A stretch of 64,000 nt of DNA from positions 248,001 to 312,000 of the forward strand of contig OOIN01000002.1 of assembly GCA_900323505.1 (NCBI GenBank), in the 5' to 3' direction. The stretch comes from Ustilago trichophora (Eukaryota > Basidiomycota > Ustilaginomycetes > Ustilaginales > Ustilaginaceae). A program made the position numbers and the translations under genes. The notes under the pieces are model-generated. The model was given only the letters and a program-made list of their open reading frames with translations. It was not told the DNA's origin and made no database searches. Numbering within the stretch: the first letter of the stretch is position 1; every line of letters begins with the position of its first letter. Below are positions 30,769-40,212 of the stretch, one piece after another.

Positions 30769-30812
30769 GGTCGTATGGGTGACCTAGTACGGAGCTGGTC
30801 ACCCATACGACC
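30769..30812. repeat. Sub-terminal palindrome, right side
   Basis: Perfect 16-base arms GGTCGTATGGGTGACC (30769-30784) and GGTCACCCATACGACC (30797-30812) around a 12-base spacer. The arm repeats the GTCGTATGGGTG part of the left terminal repeat. Confidence 0.9.
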
Positions 30813-30881
30813 GTCTAGGGGACACACTTTTTTCATGCAACACAATCGGAGCTCCAATTCATGCATAAGCGAGCTCAAGGT

Positions 30882-30901
30882 CACCCAGACGATGGACGAC
30901 C
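30882..30901 (-). repeat. Right terminal inverted repeat core of the Harbinger element
   Basis: On the minus strand GGTCGTCCATCGTCTGGGTG, matching 27751-27770 at 18 of 20 bases; TACTGTACTGTA follows on the plus strand at 30912-30923. Confidence 0.85.
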
Positions 30902-31190
30902 AAAAACTCACTACTGTACTGTACTCCGAAATGAAAGCCATGCGCCAGAAGAAGGCGCATAGTTGCTTGCTCTGACGTATGTTCCTTACAAAATCAGAGT
31001 AACTCGGAGGCCATTCTTCTTGCTGCTACTCTATGCCCTTTGTACGACCCAACCTTTCCCCCCCTTCTTCTTTCTTTTCCTACTTTCACCATCGAGATCA
31101 CCATGCGCCACTGAACAATACCTCTCGATCCAGCACACTATTCCACACCGTGCCCTCATACCATCACCGCCGGAGGCAAAGGGCGCAGCC

Positions 31191-33767
31191 ATGACACCTG
31201 ACGGAATTCAGTCGCAGCTAAGCCAGCTCTACTGCCCGCCGCTTGATACCACCCTCGTAGCAGCTATTGCACATGAGCCAGGGCAGACGCTTCAAAGTGC
31301 CAAAGAGGTCTGCGAGACGCTTGCTGCCGCTGCTGTGCCCGATACACAGTCCGACTTACCTCCCCAGCCAGCATACAAGACTCCAGCACCAGATGATAGT
31401 GATACGAGGGGGGCAAAGGGTGCCAATGCCCGCAGGAAAGCGTTTGGTGGGAAACTGACCAATGAAGACAAATCCGCCTCTACTGACACCGCATCGTCTT
31501 CTAAGACGAGTGGAACTGCAAAGAGCTCCACCACAACCAGCACAGAGGCCTCTACCAGCAGCTCAGCTACAAGCTCACCAAAGAACAACGCCGCCGACGC
31601 AGCGACCGTAGAGCGACTTCTCAACGAATGGTCCCTAGTAGACCGCTCCTCCAACGACCCAGACAACCTTCACCTCACCGATGAGGACAATTCGGATACG
31701 GAATATACCGGAGCCAACCCTGGTCATGCACTACTCTCCTCATCCTCTGCCTCTGCAGCGAGTGCCAAGCTGCTTCAATCGCAAAGCGATGAAGCTGCCC
31801 GAGTAGGAGAGCTTTCAGGATCGCATCGTGTGGATTCCACTGCGATCGCAGCGGGCGAAGCAAGTCTCAATGGACATGGCTGGAAAAGCAAAGATGCATT
31901 TGATCCCGTGGTGTTTCTCCAGCACGCCTTCCCCTCGCGCACGGTCGAGTTTTTGAGGGAGACGCTCAACGACAGTCATGGAGATGTGCAGACGACGGTC
32001 GATACCATCATGACGATTGATCTGATTGAGGCCGAGGATGCGAGGAGTGCGACCGAGGCTCAGGTTGCAGACACGCGTGCCACGAGTGCGAAAAAAGGTG
32101 GGGGATTGGATTACGAAGCGCTCGCCAATGGCGTTTCTAGTTCTGGATGCGAAGATCCTCATCTCAAAGGAAAGAAACGTCGTGCTGCACGTAAGAGGAT
32201 GCAACAGGAACAGCGATCGGTCGCAAACGGTTTGCCTTGCTCCACAGAGGCCCCCAAGCAGAAGGGCAGGCTCACCGTCAACCTCACCGACGTCCGCCAC
32301 GGAGGCGCATCCTCCACTAGCCTGCTCAAAAAGGTTCAACACCAATCTGCGCAATCCTCTCGCACTGCTTCGCCATTGCCCCAGATGACGGACGAGGAGT
32401 TGGCGGCGAAGCTCGCGGCCGAAGAGGAGGAAGCAGCAAGAGACCCAGATGCGGACAAGGCAGTGTCGGATAACCAATGGTTGCTCACATCATCCGTCCT
32501 CTCGCAGTTGTCGACGCTGTTGGACATCGAGCCGACCAAAGTGACGTCGGTGTACAACGCCTCGTCCTTCAACTTGGCAGTCTGCTTCGCGCGATTGCTC
32601 GAGCAAGAGACCAATATCTATCCATCCTTGTCAAGCTTGGATGAAGCAGGAGGTGCACCGGCGGGGACTGCAGAACGGATCGCCGACGGTATTGCTGCGA
32701 TTGGCGGTGTCGCACAGGCTGCTGCGGGCAAGGCGCTGCGTGCCACTAAGGGCAGACAAGATGCAGCATTGGATCTCTTGCAGCTGCAAAAACTCGTACG
32801 ACAGGAAGTTGGCGAAGCGGACGCGTTGGACCCAATGGCAAGGTTGAAGGAGCTGGGCGCAGCAGAAGTGCCCAAGAGTGTCGAAGCTGCGGGCATCCGC
32901 GGCTATGCAATTGATGCAGGTGCGGCCGAGGGCAAATTTGCACGCACCTTCCCGACCCCTTCTCAAGCAGCTCTGTCCAAGTCGAGCTCCAGTAGTGGAG
33001 CAGGCAGTGTCTACTCGAATGTCGTCGGCCGGAAAACCCCGGGACCCGTTTCTGGCGCAGCAGCAGCCCTTCGCTCTGGTTCAGCAATCGCATCTGTCCT
33101 CCCTGCTAGCTCCGCCTTTGTGGGCACTTCTACAGGTGATGATCTCTTGGACGATCCTGTCGCTATCGAACGTGGTCTTGCTTCGCACACTACGCACTAC
33201 GATCCCTTGCGTCGCATGACAGAGTACCGACTTGTTGCAGAAGAGTATCGCATGCGTCGCGACGAAGCCCTTCGTAAAGCAGCCTCTGCGTGGAAGTCGC
33301 AACGAGGTGGCGTGCGCACGGGTGGAAAAGGCGGAGATGGCGGCCGCGGCGGTATCGCCTGGCACTACGCGGATGAAGCGCGTCGCCTGGATGCAAAGTC
33401 TCGTGCATGGTCCCTCCGCGCTTCCCAGGCACTTGTGGAAGATCGTCGTCGTGCTGCCGTCGGCGTGATTCGACCAGGTACACAGCCCACAGCAACGCAC
33501 ACTGTAGCGAGCAACACCATTGATCTGCACGGCGTGACGGTGCACGAGGCGCTCTCGATCGTACGGGAGCAGGTGACCCGGTGGTATGCCAGGCCAGGAC
33601 CAGGAATGAGCCCTCCGCCATTCAAGATTGTCACGGGCGTGGGTAGGCATTCACCACATCAAATCGCTGTGCTGCGACCCGCGATCGCAAAGATGTTGGA
33701 TAGAGAGGGTTGGAGGTACGAGGTGGATCACCAGCGCGGAGTGATTACGGTACGCGGCACCAGATAG
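31191..33767 (+). CDS. Cue2-like CUE/DUF1771/Smr-domain protein (no-go decay endonuclease type)
   Basis: 858 residues from ATG 31191; the frame is open further upstream but that part reads like leader sequence. Two CUE-like helical segments are seen, DPVVFLQHAFPSRTVEFLRETL (about residue 235) and NQWLLTSSVLSQLSTLLDIE (about 425). Near residue 675 begins a DUF1771 (HYDPLRRMTEYRLVAEEYRMRRDEA ... YADEARRLDAKSRAWS). The Smr domain at the end has DLHGVTVHEA and the TGVGRHS loop. This order matches yeast Cue2 and animal N4BP2/NONU-1, which bind ubiquitin on collided ribosomes and cut the mRNA. Long Ser/Thr-rich linkers. The Harbinger element ends about 270 bp before this start. Confidence 0.88.
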   Translation: MTPDGIQSQLSQLYCPPLDTTLVAAIAHEPGQTLQSAKEVCETLAAAAVPDTQSDLPPQPAYKTPAPDDSDTRGAKGANARRKAFGGKLTNEDKSASTDTASSSKTSGTAKSSTTTSTEASTSSSATSSPKNNAADAATVERLLNEWSLVDRSSNDPDNLHLTDEDNSDTEYTGANPGHALLSSSSASAASAKLLQSQSDEAARVGELSGSHRVDSTAIAAGEASLNGHGWKSKDAFDPVVFLQHAFPSRTVEFLRETLNDSHGDVQTTVDTIMTIDLIEAEDARSATEAQVADTRATSAKKGGGLDYEALANGVSSSGCEDPHLKGKKRRAARKRMQQEQRSVANGLPCSTEAPKQKGRLTVNLTDVRHGGASSTSLLKKVQHQSAQSSRTASPLPQMTDEELAAKLAAEEEEAARDPDADKAVSDNQWLLTSSVLSQLSTLLDIEPTKVTSVYNASSFNLAVCFARLLEQETNIYPSLSSLDEAGGAPAGTAERIADGIAAIGGVAQAAAGKALRATKGRQDAALDLLQLQKLVRQEVGEADALDPMARLKELGAAEVPKSVEAAGIRGYAIDAGAAEGKFARTFPTPSQAALSKSSSSSGAGSVYSNVVGRKTPGPVSGAAAALRSGSAIASVLPASSAFVGTSTGDDLLDDPVAIERGLASHTTHYDPLRRMTEYRLVAEEYRMRRDEALRKAASAWKSQRGGVRTGGKGGDGGRGGIAWHYADEARRLDAKSRAWSLRASQALVEDRRRAAVGVIRPGTQPTATHTVASNTIDLHGVTVHEALSIVREQVTRWYARPGPGMSPPPFKIVTGVGRHSPHQIAVLRPAIAKMLDREGWRYEVDHQRGVITVRGTR

Positions 33768-33920
33768 GCACGCTTTTGCTTCGCCTCGTTTCCCTTGTCC
33801 CGATTGGAACCCCACATAGACAGCATGAGCGCAGCGGGAATAGATGTCCCATCTTGTGCAGTCATGTCCTGGTGTGAAATCGTGTGCTGAGATTCTGCTG
33901 AGGTTCCCTTTGTCTGCTTG

Positions 33921-34868
33921 CTAGTCGGTCAAGGCGTCATACCATTCCACCACTGCCTTATCTAGTAGATCCAGAGCCTCGTTGGATCGATAGAAGTGAT
34001 CCGCGCCTTCAATCAGAACATAGTGAAATGTCGATCTTGCGTCACTCTTCTGCGAGTCTTTGATCCCTCCTTCTACCTCGGCTTTGAGCGGCGATGGCGC
34101 CGACGAGCTACACGCCTTCGTCCAAGTCTCGTAGGTCCCGATACCAGTGAACTGATCTTGGTCTCCGTAGACCGCCAACACATGACTAGGCACCGGTTGT
34201 GCCGCTCCATCATTCGACGGAGTCGACTCTGCAACTCTTGCGGCAGCTTTTGCCTCGCCTTCATCCACCACTGTGCCAGCATTGCCACCACTTTCAATTG
34301 TGCTTGAGAGCAGCTTCTTGAGTGCATCCGTGTATGTCTTTGTTGTGAAGAAGCTGAGTGCCCAAGTGACGCCTGCTGGAAAACTCAGCAAAATGTACCT
34401 CGGCTTCTTGCCTCCTCTAAACTGCCTCAGTTCGTACACTGACGGCGGTACCCTGACCGTGCTGGCGTACAAGCTGCCTGCCGAGTATCCTGCAATGACA
34501 AGCTGGGACGCCGTGCTGTCCGGGAAGTCAAGACAGAAGTTGTCGATGCATTTGGACACAACCTCTTGAAAGTCGTTGCATTCAGACTTGCCTGTCCAGC
34601 TCGCAGAACCTCCTGACTTGCCAACACCGCGAGAGTTGAACCGCACCACCCGCAGTTGTGCATGCGTCAAAAGCAAAGATGCAAGATGGGTGACGATGGG
34701 GTCATCGAGCGATCCTCCAAGGCGTCCGAATGGGTGGGCGATGATGGCTAGACCGCGGCACGAAGAGGAGGAGGAGAGGGAGGGCGGGTCTTGAACGACA
34801 GACTGGAGATAGATCTGACCATTGTCAAGTGCGATTGGTAGTGACGTGGGAACTGGATAGCGCGGCAT
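33921..34868 (-). CDS. Alpha/beta hydrolase (COG2945-like)
   Basis: Single-exon 315-residue protein. AIIAHPFGRLGGSLDDPIV opens the fold; RVVRFNSRGVGKSGG matches the region after strand 4; the nucleophile Ser lies in AGYSAGS. The acid is probably in VYGDQDQFTG and the His in EGADHFYRS. This is the pattern of the small alpha/beta hydrolases related to bacterial YsgA/COG2945 proteins, whose substrates are mostly unknown. No signal peptide; likely cytosolic. It converges with the Cue2-like gene, with about 150 bp between stops. Confidence 0.85.
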   Translation of the reverse strand: MPRYPVPTSLPIALDNGQIYLQSVVQDPPSLSSSSSCRGLAIIAHPFGRLGGSLDDPIVTHLASLLLTHAQLRVVRFNSRGVGKSGGSASWTGKSECNDFQEVVSKCIDNFCLDFPDSTASQLVIAGYSAGSLYASTVRVPPSVYELRQFRGGKKPRYILLSFPAGVTWALSFFTTKTYTDALKKLLSSTIESGGNAGTVVDEGEAKAAARVAESTPSNDGAAQPVPSHVLAVYGDQDQFTGIGTYETWTKACSSSAPSPLKAEVEGGIKDSQKSDARSTFHYVLIEGADHFYRSNEALDLLDKAVVEWYDALTD

Positions 34869-34993
34869 TCTGTTACAAGTCTAAGGATGCTGACTAGGGT
34901 AGAGTCCGAAAAATGATGGTGGTGATTGAGATGACAAGCGGATGGCACTTCATTGCGAGTGAGACATGATGATCAGACAAGATGAAACGTGTG

Positions 34994-35060
<67 letters not shown>

Positions 35061-35306
35061 AATATGCAGGGCAGATGCACGGTGTTCTGTTCCGTTTGAC
35101 CGTCCGCCTTATAATTTCCGCGCGGCACTACGCCAAAGAGTTGATGGAATTCCGCATTCCGCCTTTCTCTCTCCTCTCTCTCCCTCTCTCTCCCTCTCTC
35201 TCTCTGTCCATAATGCCAACGGAGACGACGTGCTGTTCCTGTGCTTTTCCTTTACGTGGTCTCCGCTCCTGTTGTGTCTCTGTGCTCTTGACTCAGCTGG
35301 TTTCGA
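34869..35306. other. Intergenic region with compound microsatellite
   Basis: About 440 bp between two minus-strand genes. Apart from the AG/TG tract at 34996-35057 and CT-rich runs around 35165-35205, nothing is recognised. Confidence 0.6.
34996..35057. repeat. Compound microsatellite (AG)n(TG)n
   Basis: An uninterrupted run of about 16 AG units passes directly into about 14 TG units, upstream of the alpha/beta hydrolase gene. Confidence 0.95.
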
Positions 35307-35933
35307 CTACCAGTCGAAGCTGCCAGGCATGCTTGTTGTTGTTGTTGTGGTTGTTGTTGTTATGGCCTGTGCTGCCTTCTTTGCTTCCACCTTCAGCCCG
35401 TCATTTGAGGGCTTCTCTTGCGCGACTGGTCCCCATCGTTCTCGCCAGCACTCGAGCTCTTCCTTCCAGAGTGTCTTGACACATGGATCACAACTGCTGC
35501 CACAGCATTCGTCCGGCTTTGGTGGGGGTGGTGGGTCGTCGTGAGCCCTCGACGCAGCCTTGATCAACTGCTTTTTGCGAACATTTGCGATCTTCCTCTT
35601 GGCCAGGATGGATGGAAGGCTCTCTACATCAGCGTAGACTGGCTCAGGAGCCTTATTGACTGCCCAGAGCATGGCCGCATGTGTCGTGTGAGCAGGGTGG
35701 CAGCGATCGCGGTGGTCGTTGGTGAAGAATAAACGAGGACTCAGTAAGATCAAGGGTCTAGTCGGAACAACCATCAGCCGGTCGTCGCCGAGTAGTTGAA
35801 GGAAAGCGACGATCTGACATTCTCCACCCAAAGAAAAAGCCACGCGAGAAAGCTGCACAGACAGCTTAAAACACCGAGCAGAGACGACGAAACCAACACT
35901 CTTTCGAGACACACGGTTACGCACAGCTTGCAT
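35307..35933 (-). CDS. Oxidoreductase-like (OXLD1-type) mitochondrial protein
   Basis: 208 residues. PPPPPKPDECCGSSCDPCVKTLWKEELECW at about residues 135-165 is the short oxidoreductase-like N-terminal domain (PPxPPxPxxCCxxxCxxCV...), as in human OXLD1 and fungal mitochondrial proteins; the Cys set may bind a metal or be redox active. The first ATG gives a basic amphipathic leader (MQAVRNRVSRKSVGFVVSAR) fit for mitochondrial import. A poly-Thr run near the end is coded by a (GTT)n-like repeat at about 35335-35360. Molecular role of the family is not known. Its start is only 102 bp from that of the next gene on the other strand. Confidence 0.78.
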   Translation of the reverse strand: MQAVRNRVSRKSVGFVVSARCFKLSVQLSRVAFSLGGECQIVAFLQLLGDDRLMVVPTRPLILLSPRLFFTNDHRDRCHPAHTTHAAMLWAVNKAPEPVYADVESLPSILAKRKIANVRKKQLIKAASRAHDDPPPPPKPDECCGSSCDPCVKTLWKEELECWRERWGPVAQEKPSNDGLKVEAKKAAQAITTTTTTTTTSMPGSFDW

Positions 35934-36035
35934 GGGAGACCCATTCTGACACTCTTGGCACAGGTCTCGCTGTCAAATCACCCCTCGTCTTGAAACATCA
36001 TCGCATCATCGCAGCATTCACATGAAGCAAAGGAT

Positions 36036-37376
36036 ATGACCACCGCGAACAACGCTGCACTTCCCTCTCGGCGAGAGCAACATCGCTATCCACCAGCATC
36101 GGTATCTTCTTCGCAGCCCACACATGCACGGCGTCTTGACTCTGACCTTGCAACATATGGTCCTGACCTCCTCAGCTACATTGTGCACACCGAGACCATC
36201 GGCATCAGCGACCTGAGGCTGCAGGTAAGCCAGAAAGCGTCATCCAGCAAGCAACCACTGCGCCCAGTATACCTTCGCGAGCGTGTTCTTACGGAGCACA
36301 ACGAGATTGTCGATAACATCATCGATGCCAACACAGGAAGAATATGCTGGACGATCCACAGGCCAACAAGAGGTTGGTACCTTTACCTGCGATCGCCCGT
36401 CTTACCGTCAGGAACGGCCATTTCGATACGCCCAGCGAGGAGGGACGAGAACGATCCTACAGCCTCGCCGTTGACTTTTTCGGTCAATACCAAGGTACGG
36501 ATGCGGGCACTTGGCCGCGTCAAGCCTCAGATCCATCCCGACTTCGATGATCTTACCGAAAACGAGGGCAGCAAAGTACCATCTTCCCTGCACATAGATA
36601 GCCCAAATCAAGATGTTTCGATGCAAGCGGGAGATTCGATTGCAGGGGAGGCCAAGCAGGACGTGGCATTAGCAGCAACGGGTCGAGAGAACCGCAAGAC
36701 AAGCTTTGGCGGCCATACGAGACGGCGAAGCGGTGCAACTGGATCCGGTACACACAATATCGACTCAAGACATCCATCATCAAAACGCCCAAGCTCAGCA
36801 GTCACCAGCAGTCCCATGATCCCCGAGATCGAAGATGAGGAACACCCTACGCAGAACCTCTCGCTGTCCCGGCTCGCCATTCCTACGACCACCAACTCTT
36901 CCTCTTCTTCGCCTGCGTCCGCTGGAGGCGACCGACCCTACTCACCCACCCAGCCTTCCACATCCACATTTCCCGCCTCTCCCTCTGCCCCTCGTACCTC
37001 TTCCTTCCTCCTGACAGACGGAACGGGCCCCAAACAGCAAGGCGCAGCGACCCAAAGCTGGACACGGTGGGCGTGGTCCATTCTCCCCTCTGAAATCCGC
37101 CCCTCCCTATCACTGGATACGAATAAGAGCTTCAGTCTGTACTGGACGAATCCACCCGGAAGCGAGCTGACCAAGGAAGGAGGGGTCGAAATGGTGCGTT
37201 TCGAAGACCACAGTGGACGATGGATGTGGAACTCTCACACACGTGGTAGGCTCACTCTGCAGACCAGTGCCATGCAAGCCGTAGGATTGGAGCAAGGGTT
37301 CTGGATCACCGCCGCGCTAGCCTACATCCAGTTCTTGGAGGATAAGGACGGATACGATGCCGCTCGAGACGCTTGA
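36036..37376 (+). CDS. Protein of unknown function with two ordered halves around a disordered insert
   Basis: 446 residues, single exon, not recognised. An ordered N-terminal part (about residues 40-155: SYIVHTETIGISDLRLQ, REVLTEHNEIV-like strand, GRICWTIHRPTRGWYLYLRSP) and an ordered C-terminal part (about 335-446: SLDTNKSFSLYWTNPPGS, VRFEDHSGRWMWNS, LEQGFWITAALAYIQFLED) are separated by a Ser/Pro/Thr-rich segment of about 180 residues. Alternating strands ending in one hydrophobic helix recall the tubby/LURP-one barrel, but this is a guess. No signal peptide or membrane segment. Codon use and length argue for a real gene. Confidence 0.7.
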   Translation: MTTANNAALPSRREQHRYPPASVSSSQPTHARRLDSDLATYGPDLLSYIVHTETIGISDLRLQVSQKASSSKQPLRPVYLRERVLTEHNEIVDNIIDANTGRICWTIHRPTRGWYLYLRSPVLPSGTAISIRPARRDENDPTASPLTFSVNTKVRMRALGRVKPQIHPDFDDLTENEGSKVPSSLHIDSPNQDVSMQAGDSIAGEAKQDVALAATGRENRKTSFGGHTRRRSGATGSGTHNIDSRHPSSKRPSSAVTSSPMIPEIEDEEHPTQNLSLSRLAIPTTTNSSSSSPASAGGDRPYSPTQPSTSTFPASPSAPRTSSFLLTDGTGPKQQGAATQSWTRWAWSILPSEIRPSLSLDTNKSFSLYWTNPPGSELTKEGGVEMVRFEDHSGRWMWNSHTRGRLTLQTSAMQAVGLEQGFWITAALAYIQFLEDKDGYDAARDA

Positions 37377-37506
37377 GCGACTCTCTCTCTCTTCACTCTC
37401 TAACCTTCACTCAGCATATCGCATTTAGCATTTTGGATTCAATCATAGCATTTTCTTTGGAAACCCAAACGCCAGCAATTGACATCGTTTGCGCGAGTCT
37501 CTCGAT

Positions 37507-38521
37507 CTAGTGGAATTTTCCAGGAACAACAGGCAAGCTGGCCTGCAATCCACCGTCAACCGGTAGCGCGACACCGTTGACGTAACTTGCCTCGTCGCTG
37601 GCCAAGAAGGTGACGGCATTGGCGATCTCTGGTGCTACACCATACCTTGCTGTTGGATTCAACTGACCAATCTTTCCGGCGGTACCTCTCTCCCTAGCCA
37701 TCTCAAAAGTGGGCAGTGTCATTCCCGTCTCGATCAGACCTGGGCAGACGGCGTTGACCCTGATGTTGGTCCTCTGCAACTGCCAAGCGGTAGTCTGAGC
37801 AAGACTGATCACAGCGGCTTTGCTCGCCGAGTAGTCGACGCTTCCAGCACCGCTTCGCAAACCAGCAACGGAAGCGGTCATAATGATGCTACCCCCGGAC
37901 TCGGGCTTGTGCTTGGGGTGTGTCTTGGCCATGGCGGCTGAAGCGTGCTTGCAGGCAAGGAAGCAAGATGTAACGTTGATGTGGTGGGTGGTTTCGAGGT
38001 CCTCGACGTCGGTAGCGGAGATAGGAGCTCCTGTGGCACGCGCAGCGTTGGCGTAGAAGATGTCGAGGTGGCCATTGTCGGCAATAGCTTGATCGATGAT
38101 GGATGTTACCGAGGCTTCGTCAGCGGCATCAGAGACGATGGCGGTACAGGCAACGTCAGGGTAACGCTTTGTGATGGTCTCTTTGAGCGAAGGTAGATTC
38201 TCGTCGTCAATGTCGCATACGTAGATGTGTTTTACTCCCTCGTGGGCGAACTGAAGGGCAGTTGCGCGACTGCATTGCCGCAACACAGAGAAAGCGACAA
38301 CAACGAGAACATGTTAGTATGCAGGGCATGGCAAAAGGTCGAGTTCAGGGTGTGGACACTTACCCAATACCGGAAAGACTTCCGCAACCTGTAATAATGG
38401 CGACCTTGCCCGCGAGACGACCAGAACGAGGCTTGTTCTCCAGGTGATTCTTGATGCGATTGAGACGCTCGAGAGTGACGGCGTAGGCCTTTTTCTGCTG
38501 TTCGTCTTTGGTCTGCGCCAT
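37507..38521 (-). CDS. Short-chain dehydrogenase/reductase (two exons)
   Basis: Exons 38521-38364 and 38269-37507, joined through a GTAAGT donor at 38363 and a CAG acceptor at 38270. The intron splits the cofactor motif, restoring AIITGCGSLSGIGRATALQF (TGxxxGxG) only after splicing, which is strong support. The 306-residue product has NAG-like NAARA, the catalytic Ser in TASVAG, Tyr-x3-Lys in DYSASK and PGLIETGM. A charged 40-residue N-terminal stretch before the fold is unusual. The substrate is unknown; classical SDRs of this kind reduce or oxidise keto/hydroxy groups with NAD(P). No targeting signal. A TATATAA element is about 95 nt upstream. Confidence 0.9.
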
Positions 38522-39383
38522 TTTTTCAGTGACTTTTGAGGATACGATGTGGGCACGAGATGAAGTGTGGAGTGGAAAGTAGGGAGAAGAACCACGTTGC
38601 CGATGTAACTTCAGGCTATATAAAAGTGCGGGGAGCCGCAGACAGACAGAGAAAGAGAGAGAGAGAGAGAGCGCAACTTGTCACGCGGTTACCGGAAGGA
38701 ATTGAGTTCGGGTCAAGAAATGCCGGGCCCTCTTTTTTTTCAGATTACGATGTTAGGCCGATTGATGATGAGCGTTAAAGTGGAAATTGGGCGAGAGAGG
38801 GACAAGAAATGGCCATGGCCCGGGCGCGAGATTCAGGGTCCTGTGCTGCATTGCGTTTGCTGCACATCCGAACCCTGCCTGCACCTTTACTTCAACACTA
38901 GCGAGCAGATTGGCAAGCGTCTTGATGGACAAAGTCAGAAGAATTGGCGTGCTTATCAGTGAATAGCTGTCTGTTGCCAACGAAAGGATGCGGAGGATAG
39001 ATTGAGACGAACTCAGGCGGCACATTGGTCAAATGCGAGTCAAAGATAAAGACAGGGTCGAGCAGAGAAAACGCGTTCCGAGGATCCGACGACAGCCTTT
39101 TGATGCAAACGGCACAACAGCGATACGAGACAGGGCAAGACACAGCGTGACCCTGCTCCACATCAACACACTCTCGAGCCTTTATCTCGCGGTCAGGCTC
39201 GGTCGCCTTCCATCCTCTTCTTCCTCATCCTCTTCTTCCTCCTCTCATCTTTCGCTTCTGACTACCACCATCTTCGCTCAAGTCTTCCACCATCAAGGAC
39301 GTCCGCTCAGCTATTACACCGCTCGTGTATCTGCCATCATCCAGATTCAAACATTCAAGGTGTCCCATTCAGGTCCGCCCATC
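38522..39383. other. Divergent promoter region, SDR and UPRT genes
   Basis: About 860 bp with no supported gene. It holds a TATA element at 38616-38623, an AG tract at 38650-38671 and a long CT-rich stretch (about 39205-39250, CCTCTTCTTCCTC repeats) before the UPRT start. Confidence 0.55.
38616..38623 (-). promoter_or_regulatory. TATA box of the two-exon SDR gene
   Basis: The minus strand reads CTTTTATATAGCC about 95-100 nt before the ATG at 38521; an AG microsatellite (about 38650-38671) lies just upstream of it. Confidence 0.5.
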
Positions 39384-40212
39384 ATGTCTTCGTCAAACGT
39401 TCACGTCGTGCAGCATCCATTGATCTCGCATCACTTGGCCAACCTGCGACTTGCGGATACCTCTCCCAAAGGTAAGCTTGGCATCCCTTGTACCCTCCAC
39501 GCTCCATTGACTGACGCCTTCCGTCTTCTTGCCTTGCCTTTGACTGCTTCGTCCTTCCGCAGAATTCCGCTCGCTGGTGCAGAACATCTCAACAGTCCTC
39601 TGCATCGAAGCCACCCGCACGCTCCCCGTCAAGCAAGTCCAAGGCCAAGGTCCACTCGCCACTTTCCAAGGCGAGCAACTTTCAGAGCGCATCGGTCTCG
39701 TTCCCATCTTGCGTGCTGGTCTAGGCATGACAGAAGCATGTCTCGATCTCCTTCCCGAGAACACTTCTGTGCTGCACATTGGACTTTTCCGTGAAAAAGT
39801 CTCCCTCCAGCCAGTCGAATACTACAACAAGCTTCCCGTCTCGCCCACCGTCGACCAGGTCATCATTCTCGACCCGCTGATTGCTACAGGTGGAACTGCA
39901 GTGGTAAGTGCCTTCCTTGGCCCCCTCTTACAGCTATACACTTTTACGCATGAGAGGCGAAGACGCTGACATTCTGCATTCGATTGATATTGGTAGGCAT
40001 GTATCCAGATGATCCTGGATTGGGGCATCCCTGTGGAAAACATCAAGTTCCTATGCGTCCTGGCGTCGCAAAAGGGTCTCGAACATGTAGTAGAGTCGGT
40101 GCCAAAGTTGGAGATTTGGGTCGGTCATGTGGATCCAGAGCTGAGCGAGAAGGGTCTGATTCTGCCTGGATTGGGAGATACCGGAGATCGCATGTTTGAC
40201 ACTCAGACCTAG
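39384..40212 (+). CDS. FUR1: Uracil phosphoribosyltransferase (three exons)
   Basis: Exons 39384-39471, 39563-39903 and 39997-40212, with GTAAG donors and CAG/TAG acceptors that keep the frame (...TSPK|EFRSLV... and ...GGTAV|ACIQM...). The 214-residue product matches fungal Fur1 (about 216). The PRPP-binding loop is ILDPLIATGGTA, cut by the second intron just after it. GLVPILRAGLGM and FREKVSLQPVEYY are conserved, as is the uracil-binding end GDTGDRMFDT. It salvages uracil to UMP in the cytosol and is the enzyme that makes fungi sensitive to 5-fluorouracil. Confidence 0.96.

Larger units (their letters stand above)
27721..30924. mobile_element. PIF/Harbinger-type DNA transposon, two genes, apparently intact
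   Basis: About 3.2 kb bounded by imperfect inverted repeats. The left end reads TACAGTACAGTA... and then GGTCGTCCGTCGTATGGGTG at 27751-27770. The right end, on the minus strand, reads TACAGTACAGTA and then GGTCGTCCATCGTCTGGGTG (30901-30882). Inside are two convergent genes, a Myb/SANT-like ORF and a DDE transposase, both open from start to stop, whose ends lie 30 bp apart. That is the classic Harbinger layout. The exact outer limits and the 3-bp target duplication cannot be fixed, because both edges sit in TACAG repeats: if those belong to the target rather than the element, the element starts near 27740 and ends near 30910. No second copy is seen in the window. Confidence 0.88.
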
